A stretch of DNA of 64,000 bases, taken from the NCBI RefSeq assembly GCF_003367245.1, contig NZ_QRGR01000002.1, forward strand, positions 1-64,000, written 5' to 3'. Below are positions 7,923 through 17,498 of the stretch, in pieces. Under the pieces are notes generated by a model. It had not been told where the DNA came from. It did not search any database and saw nothing but the letters and a program-made list of their open reading frames with translations. Made by a program: the position numbers and the translations under genes. This DNA comes from Pontibacter diazotrophicus (GTDB lineage: Bacteria; Bacteroidota; Bacteroidia; Cytophagales; Hymenobacteraceae). Position 1 is the stretch's first letter. Every line of letters begins with the position of its first letter.

Positions 7923-9044
7923 TTACTGGTTAAAATTTGAAGCAGCCTCTTGTTTTAATTTTGCTATCTCATGCTTGATTTTTATAATTTCTTTCTGTCT
8001 ATCAAGAATTTCTTTTTCCCTTTTTAAACTTTCTAATTCTTTATCATCTTCGGCTTTAACTTTTGCTTCTTTTTCAATTATTTCTGCTTTATTCTTTTCT
8101 ATAGTTTTGGCGGCTTTTTCTTTCTTAATGTTCTGCAATTCACCTACCAATGTATTTATTGCATTAACAGAGGTGTGAGAACTATCTAAGGTTTCCTTAA
8201 TTGTACTTTCAGTAGTAAGAGAAAATTTTTCTATTCCTCCGGTTGTCTTACTAAAGCTTACTTTACTACCAGCCTTATTCAGAATATTCCCTGCAGTTAA
8301 CTTAAGTGGCATTATTTTTCCAAACTGAGGGAAGAAGCTATATTCGTCTATTACATTTTGTTCTTTAATAGATCCATTATTTAGAACTTTAACTTTGATA
8401 TTACTCAATACAGGTTCCCTATAAAATATTCCTTCCTTCGATGTAATTACATTAGCAGTATTTTGCTCTTTTTCAAATACTTGGTTTGGCTTAATAAAAA
8501 CTTCTATTGTTGGCACCTGGAAAATTGAATCTCCAATAACAGGTTTAGGCAGTGTTAATGAGTAACCACCTTCTTCACTTTCCATGTCTCCTATTTTGAT
8601 TAAATATGTTTCAGTAAGTGTTCTTTCTATTGTTTCTACTTTGATCAATTCTGCTTCGGCAGGTGGGGCTGTTAAAAAAGTACCTGTACCAAGTTTTATT
8701 AAAGAAGACGCTACATCAACCACGCCACTTATAATTTCTTTAACAACAGGGGTGCTTTCAATATTTATAGATTGTAATATACCCGCACCTTCTTCATCAA
8801 ATTGGGCTTCAAAACTTAACTGGTACCAAAAGCTTCTATATTTACTATAATCAAAAATATATTTATGGGTATAAACAGGATGTAATAGAGGTTCTAAAAG
8901 TAGATCATCCTGAATATAACAATCCTTTAACTTTATCTTAATTACTTCATAATTCTCGTTATAAGTTAATTCCTGTTTTACCAAGAATTTTACTGTTAGC
9001 TTAAAAACCCTTTCAGGAAGGTAATATTCTATAGCATTGTTCAT
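7923..9044 (-). CDS. Hypothetical protein, beta-rich N-terminal part with C-terminal coiled coil
   Basis: The 373-residue product lacks a signal peptide. Residues 1-270 are predominantly beta, with a short Gly/Ala-rich hydrophobic stretch (SSLIKLGTGTFLTAPPAEAEL, near 113-133) that could be buried or membrane-touching. From about residue 290 to 370 it is a highly charged Lys/Glu coiled coil with leucines at heptad spacing (ELESLKREKEILDRQKEII). The architecture suggests an oligomeric or scaffold protein. No family is recognised. It sits between the 107- and 159-residue genes, with gaps of 58 and 29 bases. Confidence 0.55.
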   Translation of the reverse strand: MNNAIEYYLPERVFKLTVKFLVKQELTYNENYEVIKIKLKDCYIQDDLLLEPLLHPVYTHKYIFDYSKYRSFWYQLSFEAQFDEEGAGILQSINIESTPVVKEIISGVVDVASSLIKLGTGTFLTAPPAEAELIKVETIERTLTETYLIKIGDMESEEGGYSLTLPKPVIGDSIFQVPTIEVFIKPNQVFEKEQNTANVITSKEGIFYREPVLSNIKVKVLNNGSIKEQNVIDEYSFFPQFGKIMPLKLTAGNILNKAGSKVSFSKTTGGIEKFSLTTESTIKETLDSSHTSVNAINTLVGELQNIKKEKAAKTIEKNKAEIIEKEAKVKAEDDKELESLKREKEILDRQKEIIKIKHEIAKLKQEAASNFNQ

Positions 9045-9102
9045 AATACATAGATTTTGATTTGTAGCTAATGTTTTTATAATGATAAATCCTATTCCTT
9101 CA

Positions 9103-9426
9103 CTAAATTGGATCAGGTTTAACCATCTCTATTTTATCTCCAATAAGAAAAAAAGCTCCTCCTTTCTCATCACCCTGGAAGAAAATATGGGCAACTATTT
9201 TATCGCCCACAACAAAGAATTTCTTCAATTCAGGATGTATTAAAATGTTTATTTCTTTCCCTATGTGGCGGGTGGCGAAGTTGGCATATTCTATTACATC
9301 TTGTGATTCAATAACCTTCACCTGCCAAACAAACCCTAACCCTTCTGGGCACCTCTGAATATCTAGAATCGTTCCTTGTATAATACTTTCGTTGGGCGCA
9401 CTAGGAACGCTTTGTATTGAATCCAT
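9103..9426 (-). CDS. Small OB-like beta protein, 107 residues
   Basis: The product shows a run of alternating strands (IIQGTILDIQRC, FVWQVKVIES, EINILIHPE, DKIVAHIFFQG, GAFFLIGDKIEMV) as in small five-stranded OB-like barrels. There is no signal peptide. The family is unknown. The gene lies 21 bases downstream of the M6-type metalloprotease and 58 bases upstream of the coiled-coil gene. It may be an accessory subunit of this cluster, but this is context only. Confidence 0.5.
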   Translation of the reverse strand: MDSIQSVPSAPNESIIQGTILDIQRCPEGLGFVWQVKVIESQDVIEYANFATRHIGKEINILIHPELKKFFVVGDKIVAHIFFQGDEKGGAFFLIGDKIEMVKPDPI

Positions 9427-9447
9427 TCCTAGAATAAATCAGAATTT

Positions 9448-10974
9448 TTAATTAGATACTTTTGCAACTACTTGTGGAGTAATTGTAACATCAATCATCA
9501 TTTCAGAATCACTTGGATTTCCCGTAACTTCAATTGTGATTCCTGTCCAAATGCCATTAAGATTTAAGGGTGGCTCTGTATTTTGCCCGAGTAATCTGTT
9601 TTCATAACCATTTATCACACTTGGATAAAGATCTTCACCATCACCTCTATTACCCTGTCCAAAAACTTTTGCTAAATCTCGTTTATTATCTGCCTGAATA
9701 ATTTCAACAGCAAGATTACTTTCATCGTTAACATTATCTATGTTTTCATCAACGGTGTAAATAGCTAAACCTTCGTCAGGTAGAAATGTATCTTGCTTAG
9801 TCCGCCTGCGATACTCTACAAAAACATACTGCTCATCCTTCATAAATGCAGTATTATGAATCAACACAATACTACCTCCTTCTGAAGCAGGTTTAACAAC
9901 AATATTTTTTTCGCTGTTTGTTACTATCTTAGGTGTAATCCAATTGTGAAACATTCGCAACATTCCGTTGGGCAAGCAAGGTGTAATTCCATAGTTATTC
10001 CAGGAGCCCGATGCCATAAGACAATAATTACCGAGCCCATTCGACTTGGTAAACTTAGATTTTCCTGTGTCATAAAAATCTGCCCATCTCGCTGCCAAAT
10101 GACCCCATTCATGAGCACATACTCCTACTTGGCAATCTTCAGGAACTGTTAAAAAAGTCTTAACGGATAAATTAACACTAACTTCAATCTCTTTATTTAA
10201 TATCCACTTCAAACTCCAAAAATCATTAGGATCATTCGTTTCTTCAGCGCCTCGACCTGCATGAATAATAAAAAGAGCAGTAACGAAACCCTCACCTAAC
10301 ACGTCATATCCAGTAAAACTTACGCCCTGTTCTAAAGCAGCCTTAACAGCATCTTCAGCCATTCCTTGTGCATTATATGGGTATTCTCCAGTCCCCGTGG
10401 AGTCAGCAGTGTAATAATTGCTTGTTCGAGGAAGCCTTATCCAGCCATGAACTTCACCCCCTATATTTATTCCTGTTGTACCATTACTAATATTATAGTT
10501 GCTAATTCGTCGATAGTATTCTGCCATACTACCTGTAGGAAACACATCAATATCACCAAATAACATTTCTCTGTAATAAGAAGCATTTCTAGATGAGCTA
10601 TGTGGTTTATCATCAAAATCAACTAGTAAAACTACAGTTTTGATTGTGCCTTTTAATTCTTTAGGTGGTCGATCTATAAGTTGTAAATCACTGCTAGACC
10701 CTTTTTTTGTTTTTCCATCATCTAAGCCTACATAATTCTCACCCCGTCTACTAGATAACCAAACATAATAATAGTCTTCAAAAGTTAGATGATGTGGTAG
10801 CTTTCCTTCATCTTTCAGTCCTTTGTAGTTTACAAATAATTGTAAAAGAAGCTTTGGAGATGGAGGAACTGGGCAAAATGATTTGTTACAATGAATAGAT
10901 TTAACATTTGCAGCATTTACAATCATAGCACCTCTTGTTATAGATTTAAAACTAATTAAAAAGTTTTTTGACAT
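9448..10974 (-). CDS. M6-family (immune inhibitor A-like) zinc metalloprotease
   Basis: The 508-residue protein carries the zinc motif HEWGH at 288-292, followed by the third-ligand position in ARWADFYD (Asp299). Upstream is FVTALFIIHAGRGAEET at about 230-246, the strand preceding the active site in M6 peptidases, and downstream the GLGNYCLMASGSWN loop typical of the family. A C-terminal beta region follows (about 400-508). Unlike secreted M6 enzymes it has no clear signal peptide (MSKNFLISFKSITRG). It is the first gene of a seven-gene minus-strand run ending at 4255. Two proteases of different catalytic classes in one run is unusual. Confidence 0.8.
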   Translation of the reverse strand: MSKNFLISFKSITRGAMIVNAANVKSIHCNKSFCPVPPSPKLLLQLFVNYKGLKDEGKLPHHLTFEDYYYVWLSSRRGENYVGLDDGKTKKGSSSDLQLIDRPPKELKGTIKTVVLLVDFDDKPHSSSRNASYYREMLFGDIDVFPTGSMAEYYRRISNYNISNGTTGINIGGEVHGWIRLPRTSNYYTADSTGTGEYPYNAQGMAEDAVKAALEQGVSFTGYDVLGEGFVTALFIIHAGRGAEETNDPNDFWSLKWILNKEIEVSVNLSVKTFLTVPEDCQVGVCAHEWGHLAARWADFYDTGKSKFTKSNGLGNYCLMASGSWNNYGITPCLPNGMLRMFHNWITPKIVTNSEKNIVVKPASEGGSIVLIHNTAFMKDEQYVFVEYRRRTKQDTFLPDEGLAIYTVDENIDNVNDESNLAVEIIQADNKRDLAKVFGQGNRGDGEDLYPSVINGYENRLLGQNTEPPLNLNGIWTGITIEVTGNPSDSEMMIDVTITPQVVAKVSN

Positions 10975-11046
10975 TTTATTTATTCATCAAATAACTTAAA
11001 TCCATTTTGAACCTACAATACTGAAAAATAAGTATTATTATATTAG

Positions 11047-11225
11047 CTGATTAGGGATAGCAAATTGTACAAGGCCTCCCTTATTCTGGGTTTGGGTCTT
11101 TTCTATGATCATTCGAAGATGTTATTGACTGTGTGGAAGCTAATAAAGGGGTTGTCTGCGATGATCTTGCTAATGCATCCTTCAGCTATCAGTGTTACTA
11201 TCTTTAGCTCCCGCTTAAAGGCATC
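11047..11225 (-). pseudogene. Decayed LuxR-type helix-turn-helix domain
   Basis: Read on the minus strand, one frame gives KRELKIVTLIAEGCISKIIA followed by ISFHTVN. After a single missing base the next frame continues RMIIEKTQTQNKGGLVQF. Together they align over about 58 residues with the C-terminus of the PAS-LuxR regulator at 16692-17498 (KREIEIVKMLAEG, ISFHTVNTHRQNIMEK, GGLVQF). Everything before the DNA-binding domain is missing. It is therefore a paralogous, dead fragment in the same orientation as the intact gene. Confidence 0.8.
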
Positions 11226-11548
11226 AAAAAAGTAGTTAATAACTAAGTAACATTTTCTATTTTGCTTTGTAACCTAATTCTATAGTTTGTAAAACAGCAA
11301 GAGATTTTGACCCGCCTCATAATCTCATTAACTATAAACCGATACTTTCGTTCAGATTAAAACTTATAAGAAAATACTAAATGCTGAAAAATATAAAGTA
11401 CCTTGAAAGAAACTGCTCCTCCTTTGTACCTCTTCGCTTCTAATTTAATGGCAACTAATTAACTTTCACAAATGTAAAGTAACACTTTACTTTTTGCATC
11501 GGAAATAGTTTGAATAAAATGTGGTCATAATTAATTGGAAGATTACAT
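11226..11548. other. Intergenic stretch without gene
   Basis: AT-rich sequence between the LuxR relic and the end of the oxidase gene. I see no open frame worth reporting, no strong hairpin and no repeat. Confidence 0.5.
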
Positions 11549-14500
11549 TTACTTTCTATTTACTTTTTGTTTCTTGTTAAAAATTTTAAATAACCCATAT
11601 CCAATACCTCCTATGATGGCCAGTGAAATCGAGTTCGCAATAAAGCTAGACCTTACTCTTTTTTTCACTCTCAGGATTCCCCAAAGACCTTGAGACACAG
11701 ACCATCGTAAGGCTCCAGAACTAAAGGCATAATCAGCCGGTTTTTTATTTAGTTTAATTTTTAATGTCTGTACCGATCCAGCACTAAGAGAAGTGGCACT
11801 GCCAACTTGAGTTAAACTATTTGTTGTTGGCCACTCCGGCCATGTATGTCCATGCAAATGGAAACTATGGTTTCGTGGTTTATCTGCAGCTGTTAATAAA
11901 TGCAGGCGTAGGTTCCTTTCCCGAGGCAGATGATAAAGTAGTGGCTCCGGAAGAGGTTGTCTGTCAGTTAAGTTGTCTTCCTCTCTCAGGTGCATCCAGT
12001 GTGGTTTTCCGATGGGTTGGGCGCGGTAATTGAATGCTTTTTGGCCCTGATCGGTTGGATCTGGCTTGTCCTCTCCTAAATCAGGGGGAGCATCACCCAT
12101 GGGAAGGGAGAGGTTGCCAAAGTGAAAAAGCCGCAGCCCGTCCTGAATGATCAGTACCACCTCTTCAAACACTCCATGGGTTTTGCTTACCACATTGACA
12201 GCACAACTTATTTTTCCATTTTTTTCATAATTATAATTTATTTTGGCATCCTCTGGCTCAACTATAAGCGCCCCAATAAGGCCGTGGTGCCGGTGATTTC
12301 GGAAGTCAGCGAAATCCTGAAGCAATATGGGCCCCTCAATGTCCGCGTACCAGGTGTAAATTTTCTTCTTGCCATGTCCAACTGTTTGATCGATTCGGTT
12401 ATCAGGCTCTGGCTTCATCCAATGATCAACCGGATTATACCCTACATTACAACCGTCACTAGTTGTGATATCATACAATAGCAAATCTGCATGGATAGAA
12501 ACTCTTCCCGAAACCGGACGGTCTAAAATATCAACAGGCACCATCGGAGCGGCTGGTTCTATTATAGGGTGTTCCTTTGTTTCATTATGGAGCTCAATCT
12601 CTATCTTCTCTCCCTTTCTGCACCTTAAAACAAGAGGTTCTCGAACTGCCCCTTTCTGGCTTAAGGGAGGCTTTTTCCTTCCTAATGGTTTTCCATCTTT
12701 ACTGATTTCATCTAATAGCCGGTAAACCATACCTTTAGGGTCTGAGAGGGCTGGATTGGCACAGTAATTCACTTCCTGGCTTTCCGCTACTATGATAAAA
12801 CGGCGAACATTGGCGCCAGGAGACGCGTAGAGACTACCCTTCCCTGTGGGTTTAGCACCTTCAGGATAGGGTAAATCTGCCTTCTCCCCTATCCGGATAA
12901 TGCCCCATGCCCCCATCCACAAGTCATCGGATGTTCCGAACTTGTACAGGTAATCTCCGGGTCCATAGTTATGGTCGATGTGAAAGTTGAAAGTTTCGGA
13001 GATCCCAACTGTTTGCTGATTCACCAATGGTGAATCAGGATCGTCCAGAAAACGGCGCCACCGCATGCCGTGAATCTGGAAGCTATGCTGTTCTTCGTGG
13101 GAACCTTGTAACAGCCTGATTCGGATAGGGTCGCCTGGGTTTGCGTGAAAAATAGGCGTGTCAGGATCGCACCATACACGAGAAGAAAAGCAGTAGGCTG
13201 GGTCTTTTTTTAGTTCCTCGCCACCGTGATAAAGTGCTGGATCGTGCGTCCTCACGGTCCGTTCCCGAATTGGGGCAGATCGATAATTGACGCCTACTAC
13301 CCCATGGTCGCTATGGCCTCCTGGAATGGGAGGTTCATTTAAAGGCAAATGCTGCCGGTTATATAGCGGAACAAAGTCTCCTAAGCCAAAGCAGAACTCC
13401 CTAAAGAAGGTCGGTTTACCATCTTTAGTATATTTTATAACGGCCACATCTCCGTTCTTTACTTCTTTAGTCAGATTAGTAGGGTCTAAGTACTGAGCCC
13501 CATGTGGTTCAGCGATCATTGCGCCAAAAAGGCCACGCTTCTGCCGAAAATTAGCAAAAAGGTGATCATGGGTAAAAATTACGCCAAACTCTTCATCCAC
13601 CCACCAAATGTAGCGCATCCTTAAGTACCGCCATTTCCCCTTTTCCTTATCGTAATACGGGGCTCGGGGACCAGAAATATAGTTCCAACCAGTAGAGGCG
13701 CCATCACACACAAGAGGATCAAACTTTACCAGGTGCACATGCAAGCCGCACTGCATAGGTGGGGTTAAGTCTGCCTTCCAGTACCGGTCATTTTTATAGT
13801 ATTCCCCATTAGATTCGATAGGGATGGTATATTTCTCGCAAGGGGGAAGAGGCTCATCAAATGGACTACGACAAAAAGCCCGGGGCAGGCAATTTTCCAA
13901 TTCAAGTGTTACCACATCGCCATGGTTTGCCCGAATAAAAAGTGGCTTATCATCGCTATTGTAAGGATCCGTTGGTTCAGGAGAAACATTCGCACTGCCA
14001 GGGGTATTAGTTTCTTTGGTATTTAAAGTGTCAGATTCATTGCAGGCAATATGAAGCAGTTCATGTTGCCCCTGTTGATTCAAAACACAAGGTGGCTTAT
14101 CACCCGACAAAATCCTGGGTTTATCAATAAGCTTGTAAAGGTGTCCTTCCGGGTCATGCCAACAGTGCTTATTGTATTTAAAACGTTCTGTTTCAACAGA
14201 CAAGTGAACAACATTTTTCTTGAAGCGGATAGGCACCTCAGATTCTCCGTCTAATGGCGCCTTTCCGTCTTCTGGTAATTTGAAGGCGTTGAACATCCAA
14301 CCTGCCCGGGGCTGGTGATTTAGATGAGCCCGGGGGTCATCCTTTAACCACTCTAGCCTTTTCTTTTCTTTTGCTGATAAAGGTCGGTAATCATAACCTT
14401 CCGGGATATCCGCTGGATTGTCTGATTCCCAGGGGGGTAATGGGGAGCGCTGACCAAATATCCCTTCTATAAAGTTGGGAAAACCTAATCCCGCAGCCTT

Positions 14501-15889
14501 GTAGGTAGGTGGGGTTTCACGATCTGGCAATACCGCTAACTTCTCGATTGGGGTTTGTTTGTCAGGATAAAAATTAGATCCATCCTGTAACCGATCGAAG
14601 GTGCGGAACATTCCCCACATCCCTTCGTGAAAGTGGGGATACAAATGGCAGTGCCAGATTATATCCCCGGTAGCGCCTTGTCGGTTACCGGCCCCCCAAA
14701 GGGGAACAATGGTATGTGCTGTCAGAGGTCCAATAGAAATAGCGTCGATGATGGGTGACTTTCGGTTGTTGGCATCGTGATACCAGGAGTACAGATGTAA
14801 ATGGAATACATGGGTCTCCTTTACGCCGGCGTCCACCATTCTAATTCGAACCGGATCACCAATGTAAGCTTTCAATATCGGAGTGGCAGGATCGCCATAG
14901 AGCCAGGAGGAATGATGCTGCTCTTCATGGACAACCGGAGCTTCAAGGAATCCCTGCCTAATCTTTTTCCAAAGTTCCTTTTGTCGGGACACCATAGGTT
15001 CTGCCCTATAACTTACAGGCATTATAGGATGTGCTGCATGTTCAAGAAGCGGAGGATTGCCACACAGGTCCGGCTGATCATGACAAATGTCTCTCTCATG
15101 GTTGGTGTGAGACATCCTGAATTCAGGCTCATCATGAAAAAAAATAACGTATTCCCTAAAGCATTTTCTGGGCACACCAGGGTTCACATCTTCCGGATGT
15201 TTCTTTGGGATGTCTAACCAGGGAGTTTTGTTTTTCTCATTTGCTTCATTAGGTATCACGTCCACGTAAAGGCCATCTCCGTACCACTTCATTTCAGATG
15301 TTTTTCCATCTACCATGGTAGTAGGTTCACGATCATTTTTACCTGTTACCGGATTACGCCAGGTTGTTCCTTTAGGCTCAACCACCAAAGCTCCGAAAAG
15401 TCCATGTAGGTTAGTACCGTCTTCCATTCCTGAAAGATTTCCCGCATCATGGAAAACATAAACACCCTCGTGGTGACATGTCCAGGTATATGTAATTGAG
15501 CATTCTCCTTTCTTATGAAGAGTGGAAGGATTATTTCCTACTGCCGCTCCGTCAGATTTTGTAACATCATAGCCATCAGCTAGCAAATGTATTCCTACAC
15601 TTCTGTTTTTAATCTTATTTTTAAATTTGACTTTAACCGTTTCCCCTACACAGGCCCGAAGAACTAAAGGCCTTACAAGATGGTAATACGGATGTTTTAC
15701 TCTTTCTTCATCAGAGACTCCAGGTTTTTCACCTGCTTCCTTTTTATACTTCTTTATGTTTTCCTCATTCTGTTTAAGTGCAAACAGCATTCCATTATGA
15801 TTGTGGTCTCCCCACTTGTTAAACCAAATCGGAACTGACATGGCTACTACTTTATATTTTCTAATAGCTTTACTCTTCAAAGATTTCAT
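11549..15889 (-). CDS. Giant multi-cupredoxin multicopper oxidase, MnxG-like
   Basis: The 1446-residue protein consists of repeated cupredoxin-like domains. Copper-type motifs are: HLH within residues 360-365, HCHLYPHFHEGMWGM at 413-427 (the HCHxxxHxxxxM pattern of a type 1/type 3 site), HVH at 717-719, HDH at 774-776, SFQIHG near 936-941 and FHLHGH near 1343-1348. Ordinary laccase-like oxidases have three domains; this length and the motif spacing suggest six or more, as in Mn(II) oxidases of the MnxG/MofA kind. No signal peptide is evident (MKSLKSKAIRKYKVVAMSVP), but a single membrane helix lies near 1416-1436 followed by a basic tail, a C-terminal anchor. The substrate cannot be read from the sequence. 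No copper chaperone is adjacent; a PAS-LuxR regulator lies upstream on the same strand. Confidence 0.75.
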   Translation of the reverse strand: MKSLKSKAIRKYKVVAMSVPIWFNKWGDHNHNGMLFALKQNEENIKKYKKEAGEKPGVSDEERVKHPYYHLVRPLVLRACVGETVKVKFKNKIKNRSVGIHLLADGYDVTKSDGAAVGNNPSTLHKKGECSITYTWTCHHEGVYVFHDAGNLSGMEDGTNLHGLFGALVVEPKGTTWRNPVTGKNDREPTTMVDGKTSEMKWYGDGLYVDVIPNEANEKNKTPWLDIPKKHPEDVNPGVPRKCFREYVIFFHDEPEFRMSHTNHERDICHDQPDLCGNPPLLEHAAHPIMPVSYRAEPMVSRQKELWKKIRQGFLEAPVVHEEQHHSSWLYGDPATPILKAYIGDPVRIRMVDAGVKETHVFHLHLYSWYHDANNRKSPIIDAISIGPLTAHTIVPLWGAGNRQGATGDIIWHCHLYPHFHEGMWGMFRTFDRLQDGSNFYPDKQTPIEKLAVLPDRETPPTYKAAGLGFPNFIEGIFGQRSPLPPWESDNPADIPEGYDYRPLSAKEKKRLEWLKDDPRAHLNHQPRAGWMFNAFKLPEDGKAPLDGESEVPIRFKKNVVHLSVETERFKYNKHCWHDPEGHLYKLIDKPRILSGDKPPCVLNQQGQHELLHIACNESDTLNTKETNTPGSANVSPEPTDPYNSDDKPLFIRANHGDVVTLELENCLPRAFCRSPFDEPLPPCEKYTIPIESNGEYYKNDRYWKADLTPPMQCGLHVHLVKFDPLVCDGASTGWNYISGPRAPYYDKEKGKWRYLRMRYIWWVDEEFGVIFTHDHLFANFRQKRGLFGAMIAEPHGAQYLDPTNLTKEVKNGDVAVIKYTKDGKPTFFREFCFGLGDFVPLYNRQHLPLNEPPIPGGHSDHGVVGVNYRSAPIRERTVRTHDPALYHGGEELKKDPAYCFSSRVWCDPDTPIFHANPGDPIRIRLLQGSHEEQHSFQIHGMRWRRFLDDPDSPLVNQQTVGISETFNFHIDHNYGPGDYLYKFGTSDDLWMGAWGIIRIGEKADLPYPEGAKPTGKGSLYASPGANVRRFIIVAESQEVNYCANPALSDPKGMVYRLLDEISKDGKPLGRKKPPLSQKGAVREPLVLRCRKGEKIEIELHNETKEHPIIEPAAPMVPVDILDRPVSGRVSIHADLLLYDITTSDGCNVGYNPVDHWMKPEPDNRIDQTVGHGKKKIYTWYADIEGPILLQDFADFRNHRHHGLIGALIVEPEDAKINYNYEKNGKISCAVNVVSKTHGVFEEVVLIIQDGLRLFHFGNLSLPMGDAPPDLGEDKPDPTDQGQKAFNYRAQPIGKPHWMHLREEDNLTDRQPLPEPLLYHLPRERNLRLHLLTAADKPRNHSFHLHGHTWPEWPTTNSLTQVGSATSLSAGSVQTLKIKLNKKPADYAFSSGALRWSVSQGLWGILRVKKRVRSSFIANSISLAIIGGIGYGLFKIFNKKQKVNRK

Positions 15890-16427
15890 AAGCCATTAAA
15901 TAAATAAGAAACTTAAAATTTATAAATATGAAATGAGAACACAAGTGAGAAAGTACTTTCCTCTTCCGGGAGGCTATTTGCTATATATTCATTGAGTTCT
16001 TTTCATATAGCTCATGTGAAGCAATAAATTTCGTTAGCTAGCTTTTAGATATTATTTACTTTGATTTGTTATAAATTAAGCAGACTGCAGTTAGAGGACT
16101 TGATAGCTAATATTGTTCTGTGACAAAAAGGGATATGGTAGCACAGAGGTACAGCTTCAAAATCTTTTATTTAAAATTTTGTTGATTAATGATGTTAGAA
16201 TTTGAACTAGTGCAATGTACAGTGTACTGCTGAATCAGGAAATACTTAAAATTCAGTATTTCAAAGCTTCTTAAAAAGATATTCTATAATATTTATGCGC
16301 TTGTTTAGCAAGAACAACCCACACCTCCTGGGAGAGGAATTAATAAAGAAGAGATAAACTTTATCTTTTCCAATAACTTTCAAAGATGAGGTATCTCACC
16401 AGTCTTACTTGCGATTGTACTCATCAA
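15890..16427. other. Intergenic region upstream of the oxidase gene
   Basis: About 540 AT-rich bases that must hold the oxidase promoter. I see only a short imperfect palindrome around 16215-16231 (TGTACAGTGTAC) and no convincing gene. No Shine-Dalgarno site precedes the oxidase ATG. Confidence 0.4.
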
Positions 16428-16640
16428 CGGGAAAGAATATTCGCTTCGTTAAGCCTGTAAAAGAACATCCCTCCTCTTGTTCCTCCTGCCACTATGATGT
16501 TGTTGGATATATCATCTTTACCAGGGAGATTGCCTCATTCGTGTGCATACTGGTAGCAAGAGAGCCACTTATCAAATCCCAGACACTAATGGTTCCATCG
16601 TAAATACCGCTGATAAAACCATTCCTGTACAACTGCCTTC
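16428..16640 (-). pseudogene. WD40-like beta-propeller remnant
   Basis: On the minus strand one frame reads GFISGIYDGTISVWDLISGS, a clear WD-repeat blade ending in VWDL. It continues to NEAISLV, then stops. Shifting frame near 16510 gives DISNNIIVAGGTRGGMFFYR, which completes a second blade-like unit before a stop at about 16428. With a frameshift and only one to two blades left, it is a relic of a larger propeller protein. Confidence 0.6.
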
Positions 16641-16691
16641 ATGATACAATTTTTCCTGCCCTTGTAAACAATACCTATTTTCAGTATATTT

Positions 16692-17498
16692 TCATATCAG
16701 CCCATGAGATACCACAAATTGTACCAGCCCTCCTGTATTCTTAGTTTTCGTTTTCTCCATTATGTTCTGCCGGTGTGTGTTCACAGTATGAAAACTGATG
16801 AAGAGCTTATCTGCGATCAATTTACTGCTGTAGCCTTCAGCAAGCATCTTTACAATTTCAATTTCCCGCTTACTTAAGCTGCTTTGTGGATGAAATTTAT
16901 CGTTGTCTTCCTGGGAAAAGAAAAGGCAGGTGTCATGGGCAGTTGAAATGAGAGAAGCTACCTGCTGCTCACTTTTCTTCCAATGGGATATATCTGAATA
17001 CATTCCCAGTATATGCGTGATATTACCTTTGCAATCTGACTGCAAGACAGAATTCTGAGCCAATACCCTTACCTCTTTTCCACCCGGTTTGAGGATGCGA
17101 TAATCATAGTTGAATTTATATTGGGCCTGCTCAGAGGGCGGCAGTGTTAGTATAAAGTCCCAGATAGCTTTTCTAAGCTTCCAGGTTATTTGAAGGTCTT
17201 GGGGATGAACGATGGTGTTATAAAAAGTTATGCCTTCTTCCATAAAATGGCAGCTGCCATATCCTAAGATTTCTTTTACATTGCTGCTGATAAAAGCGAA
17301 CTGCTGCGTGCGCAGGTCCAGAATTGAAGTGACGCACGGGGAATGATTGAGTACAGCTAAAAATTCCGGATTGTTCTGAAAGCTTTGGCTGTAATCTACT
17401 GGAACCGAACCATAGGCTTTACTTTGCCAAACCTTTATTAAATCGTAAAACTCTTTCGGATAAGTTTTATTTACTGTATTATCTGTAAATGGCTGCAT
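16692..17498 (-). CDS. PAS domain LuxR-family transcriptional regulator
   Basis: The 268-residue protein has a PAS fold at about residues 45-170 (ILDLRTQQFAFISSNVKEIL, then the PAC-like DYRILKPGGKEVRVLAQ and HILGMYSDIS). A LuxR/GerE helix-turn-helix lies at about 205-268 (SKREIEIVKMLAEG, ISFHTVNTHRQNI). No receiver or kinase domain is present, so it is a one-component sensor-regulator; the PAS ligand is unknown. It lies upstream of the oxidase on the same strand, with about 800 bases and a propeller relic between, and a decayed copy of its DNA-binding domain lies on the far side of the oxidase. It may control the oxidase gene, but that is inference. Confidence 0.85.
   Translation of the reverse strand: MQPFTDNTVNKTYPKEFYDLIKVWQSKAYGSVPVDYSQSFQNNPEFLAVLNHSPCVTSILDLRTQQFAFISSNVKEILGYGSCHFMEEGITFYNTIVHPQDLQITWKLRKAIWDFILTLPPSEQAQYKFNYDYRILKPGGKEVRVLAQNSVLQSDCKGNITHILGMYSDISHWKKSEQQVASLISTAHDTCLFFSQEDNDKFHPQSSLSKREIEIVKMLAEGYSSKLIADKLFISFHTVNTHRQNIMEKTKTKNTGGLVQFVVSHGLI

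Noticed and set aside
11821..12725. Plus-strand frames of 70-119 codons within the oxidase gene
   Set aside because: They lie antisense to conserved copper domains and show no family features.
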